Positions 15,384 to 24,674 of a stretch of 64,000 nt of DNA are shown in pieces (the stretch's first letter is position 1; each line of letters opens with the position of its first letter). A program made the translations under genes and the position numbers. Origin of the DNA: Alteribacter populi. Lineage in GTDB: Bacteria > Bacillota > Bacilli > Bacillales > Salisediminibacteriaceae. The notes beneath the pieces were generated by a model, which saw nothing but the letters and a program-made list of their open reading frames with translations, made no database searches and had not been told where the DNA came from. The stretch is from assembly GCF_002352765.1 (NCBI RefSeq), contig NZ_KZ293963.1, positions 3,312,559 to 3,376,558 on the forward strand, in the 5' to 3' direction.

Positions 15384-16325
15384 ATGAAAGATAGCATAAT
15401 TGCTGTTCATGATTTAAAGAAATCCTACGGAAAGCACACCGTTTTAGATGGTTTACATTTCGAAGTCGAGCGTGGATCAATCTTTGCATTACTTGGAGAA
15501 AATGGTGCTGGTAAAACGACAACTGTACGTATTTTATCTACACTAATCCAGGCAGATAGTGGTACAGCGACGATTGCTGGATACGATACGTATCGTGAAT
15601 CTGAATCTGTGAAACAAAAAATTAGCTTGACCGGTCAGTATGCTTCAGTAGATGAATTGTTGACAGGAGAGGAAAATCTCATGATGATGGGGCATCTAAA
15701 TCACTTGAACCGCCAGCTAGTGAAAAAACGGACAACGGAACTACTGGAACAATTTGAGTTAACCAATGCTGTAAAAAAACAAGTAAAAACCTATTCTGGT
15801 GGGATGCGCCGAAGACTTGATATTGCTATTAGCTTGCTTGCCTCTCCGCAAGTTATTTTCTTAGATGAACCTACAACAGGACTTGATCCACGTAGTCGGA
15901 GAAATATGTGGAGCTTAATCCAAGACCTTGCAAAGAACGGCGTAACCATTTTTTTAACGACACAATATTTGGAGGAAGCAGATCAGCTTGCAGATAAAAT
16001 TGCTGTCATTGATGGCGGAAAGATCGTAGAAGAAGGAACAGCTGAAGAGCTAAAAAGCATGATAGGTGATGAAAAGCTAGAATTAACCTTTGATGATTTG
16101 AATGCATTCCAACAAGCTTTAAAGCTTTTACAAGGGCAAGTAAATGAAAATGGCCGTAGCATTTCGGTTCGTACCGGTTCAACAGAAAGTTTGCGTCAGC
16201 TACTCAACACATTACATGAACACGGTATCGAACCAAGCTCTGTCAATTTCCGTAAACCAACGCTTGATGATGTTTTTATGGATTTAACAAATCGCAAAAG
16301 AAAGGAGCTATCCGCAAATGCGTAA
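15384..16325 (+). CDS. ABC exporter ATPase, DrrA-like
   Basis: 313 residues with a complete ABC domain: Walker A GENGAGKTTTV near residue 40, signature YSGGMRRRLDIA, Walker B VIFLDEPTTGLDP, and H-loop region IFLTTQYLEEADQL. The C-terminal extension (residues about 220-310, ending in the DDVFMDLT motif) is that of the DrrA/CcmA daunorubicin-resistance subfamily (DUF4162). It energises export of hydrophobic compounds together with the membrane protein encoded next, whose start overlaps this stop by 8 bp. Controlled presumably by the TetR regulator. Confidence 0.92.
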   Translation: MKDSIIAVHDLKKSYGKHTVLDGLHFEVERGSIFALLGENGAGKTTTVRILSTLIQADSGTATIAGYDTYRESESVKQKISLTGQYASVDELLTGEENLMMMGHLNHLNRQLVKKRTTELLEQFELTNAVKKQVKTYSGGMRRRLDIAISLLASPQVIFLDEPTTGLDPRSRRNMWSLIQDLAKNGVTIFLTTQYLEEADQLADKIAVIDGGKIVEEGTAEELKSMIGDEKLELTFDDLNAFQQALKLLQGQVNENGRSISVRTGSTESLRQLLNTLHEHGIEPSSVNFRKPTLDDVFMDLTNRKRKELSANA

Positions 16326-17091
16326 ATCAAAATTTTATTGGGCCTTATCAGATGGCTGGACGATGTCCCAACGTAGCTTAAAACATATTTTCCGTGAGCC
16401 TGAGTCCCTGTTAATGGCTATCGGTCTACCAGTTGCAATCATGGTTATGTTTGTCTATGTTTTTGGAGGTGCAATTCAGACGGGGACAGAATATGTAAAT
16501 TATGTTGTTCCAGGAGTAATCATCACATGCGCAGGATTTGGAAGTTCTTTGATAGCAATTAGTGTTACACAGGACATGGTTGGTGGATTGTTTGAGCGTC
16601 TTCGCAGCATGCCGCTCCTCCCTTCATCCTTAATGGTCGGTCATGTAACTGGAGGATTTATTCGCAATGCGATTGCTACTACTGTCATCTTTTTTGTGGC
16701 ACTACTCATTGGGTTCCAGCCAAATGCAGGGTTCATAGATTGGCTTGGTGTTATTGGACTTTTGTCTCTATTTATGTTTTCGCTCAATTGGTTCTTTGTA
16801 GCCATTGGTTTAATCACGAAAAGCGTGGAAACGGCAAATGCTGCAACATTTCCAATGCTATTCCTTCCATATGTTAGTAGTGCTTTTGTACCTACTGAAA
16901 CGATGCCGACATGGCTCCACGCCTTTGCAGAGAACCAGCCAATGACTCCATTGATTGAAACTTTACGTGGACTTCTTATTGGAACACCAATTGGGAACAA
17001 TGCTTGGTTAACTATTCTTTGGTTTGGATCTCTATTAGTTTTAAGCTTTATCATTTCTGTAGCTATTTTCAAACGAAAGAAAAAAGAATAA
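16318..17091 (+). CDS. ABC exporter permease, DrrB/ABC-2 type
   Basis: 257 residues and about six membrane helices (for example LLMAIGLPVAIMVMFVYVF, FFVALLIGFQ, a last segment WLTILWFGSLLVLSFIISVAIF). ABC-2 type permease of the DrrB family, with the conserved SLSMALLP-like region here read as ERLRSMPLLPSSLM and the late EN-P motif ENQPMTPLIETLRGLL. It forms the membrane half of the exporter with the ATPase at 15384, to which it is translationally coupled. Confidence 0.9.
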   Translation: MRKSKFYWALSDGWTMSQRSLKHIFREPESLLMAIGLPVAIMVMFVYVFGGAIQTGTEYVNYVVPGVIITCAGFGSSLIAISVTQDMVGGLFERLRSMPLLPSSLMVGHVTGGFIRNAIATTVIFFVALLIGFQPNAGFIDWLGVIGLLSLFMFSLNWFFVAIGLITKSVETANAATFPMLFLPYVSSAFVPTETMPTWLHAFAENQPMTPLIETLRGLLIGTPIGNNAWLTILWFGSLLVLSFIISVAIFKRKKKE

Positions 17092-17182
17092 TCTGTGGCA
17101 AGGAGTAAGAGAAGATGACGTCTCTGATTTTTTCAGAGTATTTATCACAGTCTATGGCCCCATAAGATATTTAAGTCTTATA

Positions 17183-17209
17183 GGGACACGGGACCTGTCC
17201 CCGTGTCCC
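17183..17209. repeat. REP-like 27-bp palindrome, copy 2
   Basis: Inverted copy of 14112-14138 with one mismatch. The two copies bracket the TetR-exporter cassette. Confidence 0.65.
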
Positions 17210-17306
17210 TCTCCCCATGTCCTTCAAACACTTGAAATCGCAGCATTTATATGATTTTCTTAAATAAAGATGAGTGGCTTATTCATTAATAAAGCGAGGA
17301 GAGCGT

Positions 17307-17786
17307 ATGGATTTTCTTATTTGGGTCGTTATTGTTGTGTTTTTCCTTTTGAGCTTTGTCGGGCTCGTTTATCCCGTGATTCCAGGGATCTTGATGATTT
17401 GGTTAGGGTTTCTGACGTACAACTTTCTCATAGAATCATTAGGTTTCTGGGCATGGGGGAGCCTGCTGGTACTAACTATTTTCGTTTTCGTTGCTGACTT
17501 TATAGCCAATTTTTATTTTGTGCAAAAGTCCGGCGGTTCCAAGTGGGGAGGAAGGATGGCAGTCATCGGTATTGTCATCGGAGCCTTCGTACTCCCGCCC
17601 TTTGGTGTGATTCTTGTTCCGTTTGTTTTAGTATTCCTGACAGAATACCTTCAGAGTCAAAATATCAAGTTAGCTATTAAAATAGGTACAGGCACTATTT
17701 TTGCATTTCTAAGCAGTACATTCGCAAAGCTGATCATTCAATTAATCATCATCGTGATTTTCTTGTGGGATGTGCTGTTTATATGA
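17307..17786 (+). CDS. DUF456 family membrane protein
   Basis: 159 residues, four to five hydrophobic segments, with the DUF456 signature YPVIPGILMIWLGF near residue 22 and the glycine-rich GGSKWGGRMAVIGIVIGAFV in the middle. Function of the family is unknown. The track's upstream start is in frame, but AGCGAGGAGAGCGT makes the ATG at 17307 the likely start. Monocistronic, with a terminator at 17944-17985. Confidence 0.85.
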   Translation: MDFLIWVVIVVFFLLSFVGLVYPVIPGILMIWLGFLTYNFLIESLGFWAWGSLLVLTIFVFVADFIANFYFVQKSGGSKWGGRMAVIGIVIGAFVLPPFGVILVPFVLVFLTEYLQSQNIKLAIKIGTGTIFAFLSSTFAKLIIQLIIIVIFLWDVLFI

Positions 17787-17943
17787 AAGATAGGTTTCTG
17801 TAGTTTCAGGTTGATCTGTTCTATAGTAGAAGACTCTTATGTTTAATTCTGTATAAATCCGGGAGATGGGCAACTGGAATCACACGTTAAATTTAACAGA
17901 AGGGTCTATATATGCTATACCGCTTTAATCAACAAAATAAATT

Positions 17944-17985
17944 AAAAGAGACCTCCATCAAAACTTGATGGGGGTCTCTTTTTTC
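17944..17985. terminator. Strong bidirectional terminator
   Basis: AAAAGAGACCTCCATCAA pairs with TTGATGGGGGTCTCTTTT (G-T allowed), with T-runs on both sides. Confidence 0.75.
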
Positions 17986-18003
17986 AAGAATTTATATAGA
18001 CCC

Positions 18004-18102
18004 CTAAGCGGTTTTTCTTATTTCTTTGGTAATGTGGAGATAGATCTTCTTTAAAGTGTCTTCATCATCGTGTCCAAGTCTTTCGAGAAATCCTAGGGAT
18101 TT
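18004..18102 (-). pseudogene. Tyrosine integrase, C-terminal relic
   Basis: A 32-codon minus-strand stretch ending in TAG reads FLERLGHDDEDTLKKIYLHI and ends TKEIRKTA. LGH, followed by the Tyr in IYLH, is the typical end of a phage/ICE tyrosine recombinase. A stop closes the frame upstream and the rest of the gene is missing. As in unit 1, a terminator hairpin lies beside its 3' end. It is a footprint of an older, lost element. Confidence 0.6.
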
Positions 18103-18216
18103 TCAATCTTGATGAATCTTTGTTATAAATTAGAGTTAGTGGGCAAAAGGGAATGCTAGAAAGTAATTTGTAAATAAATATTATGAGAAAGAGTCCAGCT
18201 AAAAGGGGAGAGAAGG

Positions 18217-18912
18217 ATGAGTGATGCAATAAAAGTGCTAATTGTTGAGGATGATCCAAATATTTGTGATTTATTACAATTGTATTTGGAGAAGGAAGGG
18301 TATCGGGTTTTCTTGTCTTATGATGGTGAAGAGGGGTTGGCTCAATATTATGATGGGAATCCTGACTTTGTGATTTTGGATATTATGTTGCCGAAAATGG
18401 ATGGCTGGGAAGTGTGTCGGGAAATACGTAATGATCGCAATATCCCTGTTTTGATGCTGACGGGTAAAGGGGAGAGCTATGATAAGGTTAAGGGGCTTGA
18501 GCTTGGAGCCGATGACTATGTCGTAAAGCCTTTTGAATCTAAGGAGATCATTGCGAGAATGAAAGCGATATTGAGAAGGACAAATCCTCACTTGAAAACA
18601 CAAAAGAATATTGAGTTAACGCAATTATTGATAAACATGAAGGAGTTCAAAGTTTATCGGAGGTCTAAAGATATCAATTTGCCGCCAAAAGAGTTAGAGT
18701 TACTCTATTTTTTAGCTTCACAGCCAAATCAGGTTTTTACACGACAGCAATTGTTGGAGAAGATTTGGGGCTTTGATTATGAGGGGGATGTCCGAACGAT
18801 CGATGTTCATATTAAAAGAATTCGTGAAAAACTAGGGGATGAACTTCCGCACTGGTCATTAAAAACGATTAGAGGTGTTGGCTACAAGTTTGAGGTGAAT
18901 CTCGGTGTTTAA
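18217..18912 (+). CDS. OmpR/PhoP-family response regulator
   Basis: 231 residues. The receiver domain (1-120) has the acidic pair in VEDD, the phospho-acceptor Asp in FVILDIMLPKMDG near residue 54, Thr in MLTGK and Lys in VVKPF. The winged helix (about 130-228) has LPPKELELLYFLASQPNQVF and VRTIDVHIKRIREKL. It is a DNA-binding transcription factor activated by the kinase encoded next; the genes overlap by 8 bp. RBS AAAAGGGGAGAGAAGG. The stimulus is unknown, but the MarR-swrC pair just downstream suggests an envelope or drug stress setting. Confidence 0.93.
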   Translation: MSDAIKVLIVEDDPNICDLLQLYLEKEGYRVFLSYDGEEGLAQYYDGNPDFVILDIMLPKMDGWEVCREIRNDRNIPVLMLTGKGESYDKVKGLELGADDYVVKPFESKEIIARMKAILRRTNPHLKTQKNIELTQLLINMKEFKVYRRSKDINLPPKELELLYFLASQPNQVFTRQQLLEKIWGFDYEGDVRTIDVHIKRIREKLGDELPHWSLKTIRGVGYKFEVNLGV

Positions 18913-20305
18913 GCGAAGGGGAATGTTTGTAAAGTTATTTTTTACATACTTGATCATTTTGTTCCTATCTTTTATTTTTATTGGCCTTGCTGTAAATGCA
19001 TTTGTACAAAACGAGATTATTAATCGGTATCATAATGCATTTGAACACCAGCAAGAACAGTTGATGTCTTTTTTTGATTTAGCAGATGATGAAGAATGGG
19101 AAGAAAGTGTTGTTGAGTCATCTCTTGAATTAAGTATGAATCAGGAAGATCGGATGATTTTTCTTTTTGATTCAAGTGGAAATATAACATATAATACGAG
19201 TTTATTTGAGCAGATTGATATGGATTTAAAGATTGATGAGCTGATTTTGAGTGGGGAAAATACGTCGAAAAGGGTCCATGACAATGAACATGTCGTCTAT
19301 TTAATGTCTGCCCCTCTTACCCTGCTGTCGGAAGATCATACGATGGTCATGGTGTTTCATGAGTTTGACAGTGAATCAAAGCAAATTAGGTATATTATTA
19401 ACACGACGTTATTGATTGCGATTATCATCGCTGGCGTCATTATCTTTTTTACCTCTAGAAAAATGACCTCTCCACTTAGAGAGATGAATGATAGTGCCTT
19501 ACAGTTTGCTAAAGGGAATTTTTCACACCGCGTAAAAATTAAAACAAAAGATGAAATCGGCCAGTTGGGGGAGACGTTTAATTATATGGCGAAAGAGTTA
19601 GGGAGTATTGATCAAATGAGGAAAGACTTTGTCGCGAATGTTTCCCACGATTTACGCTCACCTCTGACTTCGATTAAAGGGTTTTTGGGGGCGTTAATGG
19701 ATGGAACAATTTCAGGTGATCAGCAGTATAAGTATTTCTCAATCATGAAAAAAGAAACAGAACGACTGATGAAGCTGGTGAATGATTTATTAGATATGGC
19801 AAGGTTAGAGGCAGATCAGATGCAAGTTCATCCTGTTTCTTATAACTTAACAGAGCAATTACGCTTAACCGTTGCAAAAATGGAACCAACGATTACTCAG
19901 CAGCAAATTGAAATAGAATTACTAGCAGACAAAGATGTGTATGTTGTTGCAGATCCGAATCGGATTGATCAGGTATTAATTAACTTACTTCAAAATGCCG
20001 TTCAATTTTCCAATGAAAACAGCAAGATTGAAGTTATTATTGAGAGCGGTATAGAAGAAGTTACGGTTCACATACGAGATTATGGTTTAGGAATGAGCGA
20101 AGAAGACTTGAAGCATGTATGGGAAAGGTTTTATAAGAAAGAAAAAGCTCGCTCCACTAAAGGTGGTACTGGAATTGGGTTATCGATCGTAAAGCATATT
20201 ATCGATTTACACAAAACTTCCATCTCTGTTAAAAGTGAAATGAATAAAGGGACAACAGTAACGTTTACATTACCGATTGATCAAAAGAAGGAAAATGATT
20301 TTTAG
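18905..20305 (+). CDS. Sensor histidine kinase with HAMP domain
   Basis: 466 residues. A membrane segment at about 8-30, an extracytoplasmic sensor region to about 160, a second membrane segment (TTLLIAIIIAGVIIFF), HAMP (TSPLREMNDSALQFAKGNFS), HisKA with the phospho-accepting His in NVSHDLRSPLTS, and a HATPase_c domain with the N-box LLQNAVQFS, G1 DYGLGMS and G2 GGTGIGLS. It autophosphorylates and passes phosphate to the regulator encoded upstream. The start is GTG at 18905, overlapping the regulator gene and preceded by GAGGTGAAT. A later ATG at 18923 has poorer spacing. Confidence 0.92.
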   Translation: MFKRRGMFVKLFFTYLIILFLSFIFIGLAVNAFVQNEIINRYHNAFEHQQEQLMSFFDLADDEEWEESVVESSLELSMNQEDRMIFLFDSSGNITYNTSLFEQIDMDLKIDELILSGENTSKRVHDNEHVVYLMSAPLTLLSEDHTMVMVFHEFDSESKQIRYIINTTLLIAIIIAGVIIFFTSRKMTSPLREMNDSALQFAKGNFSHRVKIKTKDEIGQLGETFNYMAKELGSIDQMRKDFVANVSHDLRSPLTSIKGFLGALMDGTISGDQQYKYFSIMKKETERLMKLVNDLLDMARLEADQMQVHPVSYNLTEQLRLTVAKMEPTITQQQIEIELLADKDVYVVADPNRIDQVLINLLQNAVQFSNENSKIEVIIESGIEEVTVHIRDYGLGMSEEDLKHVWERFYKKEKARSTKGGTGIGLSIVKHIIDLHKTSISVKSEMNKGTTVTFTLPIDQKKENDF

Positions 20306-20324
20306 AAATTCAATGGGGTTATAA

Positions 20325-20363
20325 AAGGGAGACTTTCATTACGAATGGAAGTCTCTCTTTTTG
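20325..20363 (+). terminator. Rho-independent terminator
   Basis: AGGGAGACTTTCATT and AATGGAAGTCTCTCT form a long stem followed by TTTTTG, directly behind the kinase gene. Confidence 0.8.
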
Positions 20364-20444
20364 TTCATCTTGTGTTCATATTCACATGATAAATTGATTA
20401 AGTAACTAAATAATTAATGATCTTAACTGTAAGGCGGGGTGTCT

Positions 20445-20915
20445 ATGGAAAGGGAAAACATCATAAAGGAGTTAGAAGATGTCATATTTGATATTAACTT
20501 GTTTTTAAAACATGAATTTGGCAATGAATTTTGTAATCAATTTAAAAAGAAATTTTTAAGTCTTTCACCGAATCAGCAAATGGTTTTGTTCTTAGTTGAC
20601 AAAAAAGGAATTAATCAAGTGAAGGATATTTCTCTTTACTTAAATATTTCTACAAGTGCAGTAAGCCAACTCGTGGGGAAGTTAGTAAGATTGGATATCC
20701 TGCATCGGAAAGTTGAGGAATCAAACCGTAGAAACACCTTAATAGAGATAGGACCTAAAGGAAGGGTGTTATTAAACGAAATGGATCAGATAAAATCAAC
20801 TATTTTCCATAAGTATTTATCGAAAATGGAAGAAGAAGACTTGCTCATTTTTAAAAATAGTTTTAAAAATTTTCTTCGTATTATTGCAGATAGTCAGGAG
20901 GACCAGAAAGCATGA
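20445..20915 (+). CDS. MarR-family transcriptional regulator
   Basis: 156 residues with a MarR winged helix: QQMVLFLVDKKG, then LYLNISTSAVSQLVGKLVRLDIL and a basic wing around EESNRRNTLIEIGPKGR. The frame could open at GTG 20439, but ATG 20445 sits at proper distance from AAGGCGGGG. The stop overlaps the start of the RND pump gene (ATGA at 20912), so the two are translationally coupled, and the regulator probably represses the pump in response to amphipathic compounds. Confidence 0.88.
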   Translation: MERENIIKELEDVIFDINLFLKHEFGNEFCNQFKKKFLSLSPNQQMVLFLVDKKGINQVKDISLYLNISTSAVSQLVGKLVRLDILHRKVEESNRRNTLIEIGPKGRVLLNEMDQIKSTIFHKYLSKMEEEDLLIFKNSFKNFLRIIADSQEDQKA

Positions 20916-23900
20916 AAGTAACCAAGTTTTCGATCAAAAGACCGATTTTTACAATTGTAACGATGGTTTTATTTTTACTTTTAGGAGCGATCTCGTTAAC
21001 GAATATTCCGTTAAAGCTCATGCCGGATATTGATCCGCCGATAGGGGCTGTTGTGACAAGTTATCAAAATGCAGGACCTGAGGAAGTGCTTGATAATGTT
21101 TCACAGCCATTAGAGAACAGTTTATCTACCGTTGAAGGGTTAAATAACATTAGCTCTATTTCAATGGAAGGGGCATCCATGACGGTCTTAGAGTTTTCAT
21201 GGGATACATCGATTGATGATGTCGAGAATGATATCATTAGCGGAATGAATCAAGCGCAATTACCAGATGGCGCTGGATCGCCCTCATTTATGAAGTTTGA
21301 TCCATCTCAAATGCCAATCATTCAAATGTCACTTTCATCGGCTGATGATGACAACTTGAGTGAATTAGCGGATGATTTATCGATGGAGCTATCGAAGTTA
21401 GAAGGGATTGCCTCGATTGATATTACTGGTGAAGAAGTAGATGAAATCGTCATTGAATTAGATCAGTATGCATTAGAAGACTACGGACTGGATCAATCAG
21501 ATGTTGTTTCTGCGGTTCAAGCTCATAATATAACATCACCAGGTGGTATGGTTCAAAGTGGTGACTTAGAGTATACGACGCGCGTTTTATTTGAAATAAA
21601 CAGTATTGATGATATTGAAGGCACGGTCCTCACAGTGGACGAGACAACGGGTGATGAAATTACAGTGGCTGATGTTGCTGATGTTGAATTAGTAGCAGAA
21701 AATACAGAAGCTATTACTCGGACAAATCAGGAACCAGCGATCATGATGAGTGTTCAGCAGCAATCTGATGCCAACTTGGCTCAAGTTTCCACTGTATTTA
21801 ATGATCGTTTACATGAGCTTTTAGATGAAGATAAATACAGTGACTTAGATGTAGCTCTCCTTTTTGACCAAGGGGAGTATGTGGAAGAGGCGGTTTCGAG
21901 TGTCTCAGTGGCATTAATTTTAGGTGGAATTTTTGCGATTCTTGTTTTATTTGGCTTTTTAAGAAATGTAAAAACACCACTTATTATCGGCATTGCCATT
22001 CCATTTTCGGTGATTGTCACCTTTGTATTAATTTACTTCACGAATCTTTCTTTAAACATTATGACTCTGGGTGGCTTAGCTTTAGGGATAGGGATGTTAG
22101 TCGATAACGCCATTGTCGTTATTGAGAATATATATCGGCATCTGTCTATGAAAAAAGATCCTAAGTCAGCGGCTCTCGATGGAACAAAAGAAGTTGGTGG
22201 AGCGATTACGGCATCGACGTTAACGACGATCTCTGTTTTCCTGCCAGTCGTCTTTATTTCTGGTATTGTCGGAGATATTTTTATGGAGTTTGCGTTAAGT
22301 GTCTCCTTTAGTTTATTAGCTTCTCTTGCAGTGGCATTAACGGTCGTTCCGATGATTGCTAGCAGGATTTTAAAAGCGCCAAAAGAAAATGTTGAAGAAA
22401 AGCGCCAGCAAAGCAAGTTTATCCAAATCGTAAGCAACTCAATTAAATGGTCGCTAAAGCACCGTTTCGGAGTATTAGCCATTACATTTTTATTATTAGT
22501 TGCTGGAGCAGTTGGGGTTTCACAAGTCGGAGTTGAATTTATTCCTGACACAGACGAAGGTTTCTTCCAAATTGATATAGAAACAGAACGTGGAACGCCG
22601 CTCGAGGAGACTCTATCTGAGGTTGAGAGTATAGAAGAAGTTCTCGATGACGAAAGTGATATTTTACATTATATGAGTACGGCTGGTTCAAGTGGTGCAG
22701 AAGGTGCAGTGTTTGGCGGATCTGGTTCTCATGAAGCATCGATTTTTATCACAATGGCTCCTTTAAACGAGAGAAACGTTTCGACGCTCGATTTTGCTGA
22801 TTCTATTCGCAGAGATGTAGAGCGCGCAGCACCTGATGCAGAAGTTTCGGTACAACAGCAAGCAATGATGGGTGGAGCACCAAATACGGTTACGTTTAAC
22901 GTAACAGATGCTGACCCGACAAGACTAGAAGAGGTCGTTTTTGAAATCACCGATGAATTTGAAGATATGAGTGAATTCAATGAAGTCACAAATGATTTGA
23001 CGGAGACGGTAACCGAAATACAGTTTGTTGTCGATGATGAAGCAGCAAGAGAACATGGCTTTGTTCCTGCACAAATTGCTCAAATGGTCAATGAAAAAAT
23101 GAATGGTGCTCTTGCCACTCAAATCGTCACGGATCAAAATGATATTTATGAAGTCCATGTACGATACGGAGACGAATTCACGAGTACAATTGACGATGTG
23201 GAAGACTTATTACTCCGAAGTCAAACAGGGGAATATGTACCACTAAGTGACGTTGTCGAAGTAGTCGAAGGTGAAGGTCCGGTAACCATTAATCGGATTA
23301 ACCAGGAATCTGCTGTACAATTTACGCTGCAATATGGAAATGAGTACAATTTAGGGGAAATGTCTCAGCTTGTCCAGTCAACGATTGATGACCTGGATAT
23401 CCCAAGTGAAACATCGGTTAATTACACTGGGGACCAGGAAATGATGGAAGATGCGATGAGTGAATTAACGCTAGCATTTTTGCTTGCTCTCGTATTTGTT
23501 TATTTAGTCCTGGCAGCACAATTTGAGTCATTCAGATACCCACTTGTGATCATGTTCAGTGTCCCATTAGTGATCATTGGTGTCGCATTAGGGTTAACAT
23601 TCACCTTAACTCCATTAAGTGTGATGGCGTTCATTGGCTTAATTGTCCTCGCTGGTATCGTCGTCAATAATGCGATTGTGTTAGTCGATTACATTAATAA
23701 AATGAAAGAATCCGGTATGCGTAGTTATGATGCCATTGTCGAAGGTGTAAAACATCGTGCCAGACCAATCTTAATGACATCATTAACAACGATTTTAGGT
23801 TTAGTTCCATTAGCTTTAGGGGTAGGTGAAGGTTCAGAAATCCAACAACCAATGGCTATCACAGTAATTGGTGGATTAATTAGTTCAACCTTCTTAACAC

Positions 23901-24313
23901 TTATCTTCATTCCGGTTATCTACAGCTTCTTTGATCGTGAAACGAGAAACTTAAACCGTAAATATGTGACACCGGACGGGCAGTTCATACCAGCCTATTT
24001 AATTGATGAAAAGTATTCGAAAGATGAAGAGGTAGGTCGTCGCAATTTACCAACGAATAATCAAGAACATTATCTCGATGAAGGAACGGATCGTTATGAT
24101 ACGTATTACGAGATATCAGAGCAACAATACGGTGAAGAATCAGACGTTATCGAGCAAAACGAACATGAAGAAACCGTTGAATATGATGACAACGAGCAAT
24201 CAATAGAACAGACGCTAGATAAAGAAAAAAATAATATTTCAAGAGATGAATTGCTAGGTTTATTAGAGGATGTTTTAAATAAAGATCGAAATAATAGAAA
24301 AAAAGATGAGTAA
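20912..24313 (+). CDS. swrC: RND efflux pump, SwrC/YerP-like (AcrB/HAE1 family)
   Basis: 1133 residues with the duplicated RND layout: TM1 near 12-32, a first large extracytoplasmic loop, TM2-6 (about 330-490), TM7 near 520, a second large loop, and TM8-12 (about 850-1010). Hallmark residues are the paired acidics of TM4 (GGLALGIGMLVDNAIVVIEN) and the second-half VNNAIVLVDYINKM. It exports amphipathic compounds by proton exchange; the Bacillus subtilis homologue SwrC gives surfactin resistance. The C-terminus carries an unusual acidic tail of about 90 residues rich in Glu, Asp and Asn. The last 16 codons and the terminator recur at 54995-55113, so this 3' end is the left border of the 30.7-kb island. 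Confidence 0.92.
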   Translation: MKVTKFSIKRPIFTIVTMVLFLLLGAISLTNIPLKLMPDIDPPIGAVVTSYQNAGPEEVLDNVSQPLENSLSTVEGLNNISSISMEGASMTVLEFSWDTSIDDVENDIISGMNQAQLPDGAGSPSFMKFDPSQMPIIQMSLSSADDDNLSELADDLSMELSKLEGIASIDITGEEVDEIVIELDQYALEDYGLDQSDVVSAVQAHNITSPGGMVQSGDLEYTTRVLFEINSIDDIEGTVLTVDETTGDEITVADVADVELVAENTEAITRTNQEPAIMMSVQQQSDANLAQVSTVFNDRLHELLDEDKYSDLDVALLFDQGEYVEEAVSSVSVALILGGIFAILVLFGFLRNVKTPLIIGIAIPFSVIVTFVLIYFTNLSLNIMTLGGLALGIGMLVDNAIVVIENIYRHLSMKKDPKSAALDGTKEVGGAITASTLTTISVFLPVVFISGIVGDIFMEFALSVSFSLLASLAVALTVVPMIASRILKAPKENVEEKRQQSKFIQIVSNSIKWSLKHRFGVLAITFLLLVAGAVGVSQVGVEFIPDTDEGFFQIDIETERGTPLEETLSEVESIEEVLDDESDILHYMSTAGSSGAEGAVFGGSGSHEASIFITMAPLNERNVSTLDFADSIRRDVERAAPDAEVSVQQQAMMGGAPNTVTFNVTDADPTRLEEVVFEITDEFEDMSEFNEVTNDLTETVTEIQFVVDDEAAREHGFVPAQIAQMVNEKMNGALATQIVTDQNDIYEVHVRYGDEFTSTIDDVEDLLLRSQTGEYVPLSDVVEVVEGEGPVTINRINQESAVQFTLQYGNEYNLGEMSQLVQSTIDDLDIPSETSVNYTGDQEMMEDAMSELTLAFLLALVFVYLVLAAQFESFRYPLVIMFSVPLVIIGVALGLTFTLTPLSVMAFIGLIVLAGIVVNNAIVLVDYINKMKESGMRSYDAIVEGVKHRARPILMTSLTTILGLVPLALGVGEGSEIQQPMAITVIGGLISSTFLTLIFIPVIYSFFDRETRNLNRKYVTPDGQFIPAYLIDEKYSKDEEVGRRNLPTNNQEHYLDEGTDRYDTYYEISEQQYGEESDVIEQNEHEETVEYDDNEQSIEQTLDKEKNNISRDELLGLLEDVLNKDRNNRKKDE

Positions 24314-24382
24314 GTAGAATTCGTCATTTACGGGATAAGCCATCTCAATCTGTCACTATTTGTGACGGTTGAGATGGCTTTT
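24264..24382 (+). repeat. 119-bp direct repeat, left copy (swrC 3' end plus terminator)
   Basis: It begins TAGAGGATGTTTTAAATAAA inside swrC and runs through the terminator. It matches 54995-55113 (offset 30,731 bp) with three mismatches, all in the non-coding second half; the first 69 or so bases are identical. It marks the border of the carbohydrate island. Confidence 0.9.
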
Positions 24383-24386
24383 TTTA
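24338..24386 (+). terminator. swrC terminator
   Basis: AGCCATCTCAA and TTGAGATGGCT form the outer stem, GTCAC and GTGAC an inner stem, followed by seven T. Confidence 0.85.
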
Positions 24387-24559
24387 GAGACGGACAGCCC
24401 GAAGGATGCTTTTATTTAGACCATCGTGCAACGGGTATGAAATACAACATCATCACCTATGTATACTCTATGCGAGGAAACATTCATGATTCTCGTCCTC
24501 ATAATAATAGTGAATTTTAGTTATCTTGTAGTTTATTAAAGTATTTTATAATGTTAATT

Positions 24560-24589
24560 AAAGACTGTAAAAAGACTTGTCTTTATAAT
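24560..24589 (+). promoter_or_regulatory. Island operator copy 1 with -10 box
   Basis: AAAGAC at 24560-24565 and AAAGAC at 24571-24576 (11-bp phase), then TTGTCTTT to 24584, making the dyad AAAGAC-TT-GTCTTT. A consensus TATAAT (24584-24589) overlaps its last base. It heads the Gfo/Idh-nagB-nagA row. Confidence 0.7.
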
Positions 24590-24605
24590 GGTGGAGGCAT
24601 TAATA

Positions 24606-24674
24606 TTGAAAATAGTTGGAATAGTTTGTTTTCTTGTGTTGTCGGGGAGTGTAGATGTCGAACGAATTAATTAG
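24606..24674 (+). CDS. Candidate 22-residue leader peptide
   Basis: A TTG at 24606 behind GGTGGAGG opens a 22-codon frame (KIVGIVCFLVLSGSVDVE) just after the island promoter and 127 bp before the first Gfo/Idh gene. The hydrophobic stretch looks like a signal-peptide piece. It could be a leader peptide or the stump of a lost lipoprotein gene. Evidence is only the ribosome site and position. Confidence 0.25.
   Translation: MKIVGIVCFLVLSGSVDVERIN

Larger units (their letters stand above)
17787..18216. other. Intergenic stretch with terminator and integrase relic
   Basis: Apart from the hairpin at 17944-17985 and the integrase C-terminal relic at 18004-18102, no gene is visible. Confidence 0.5.
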
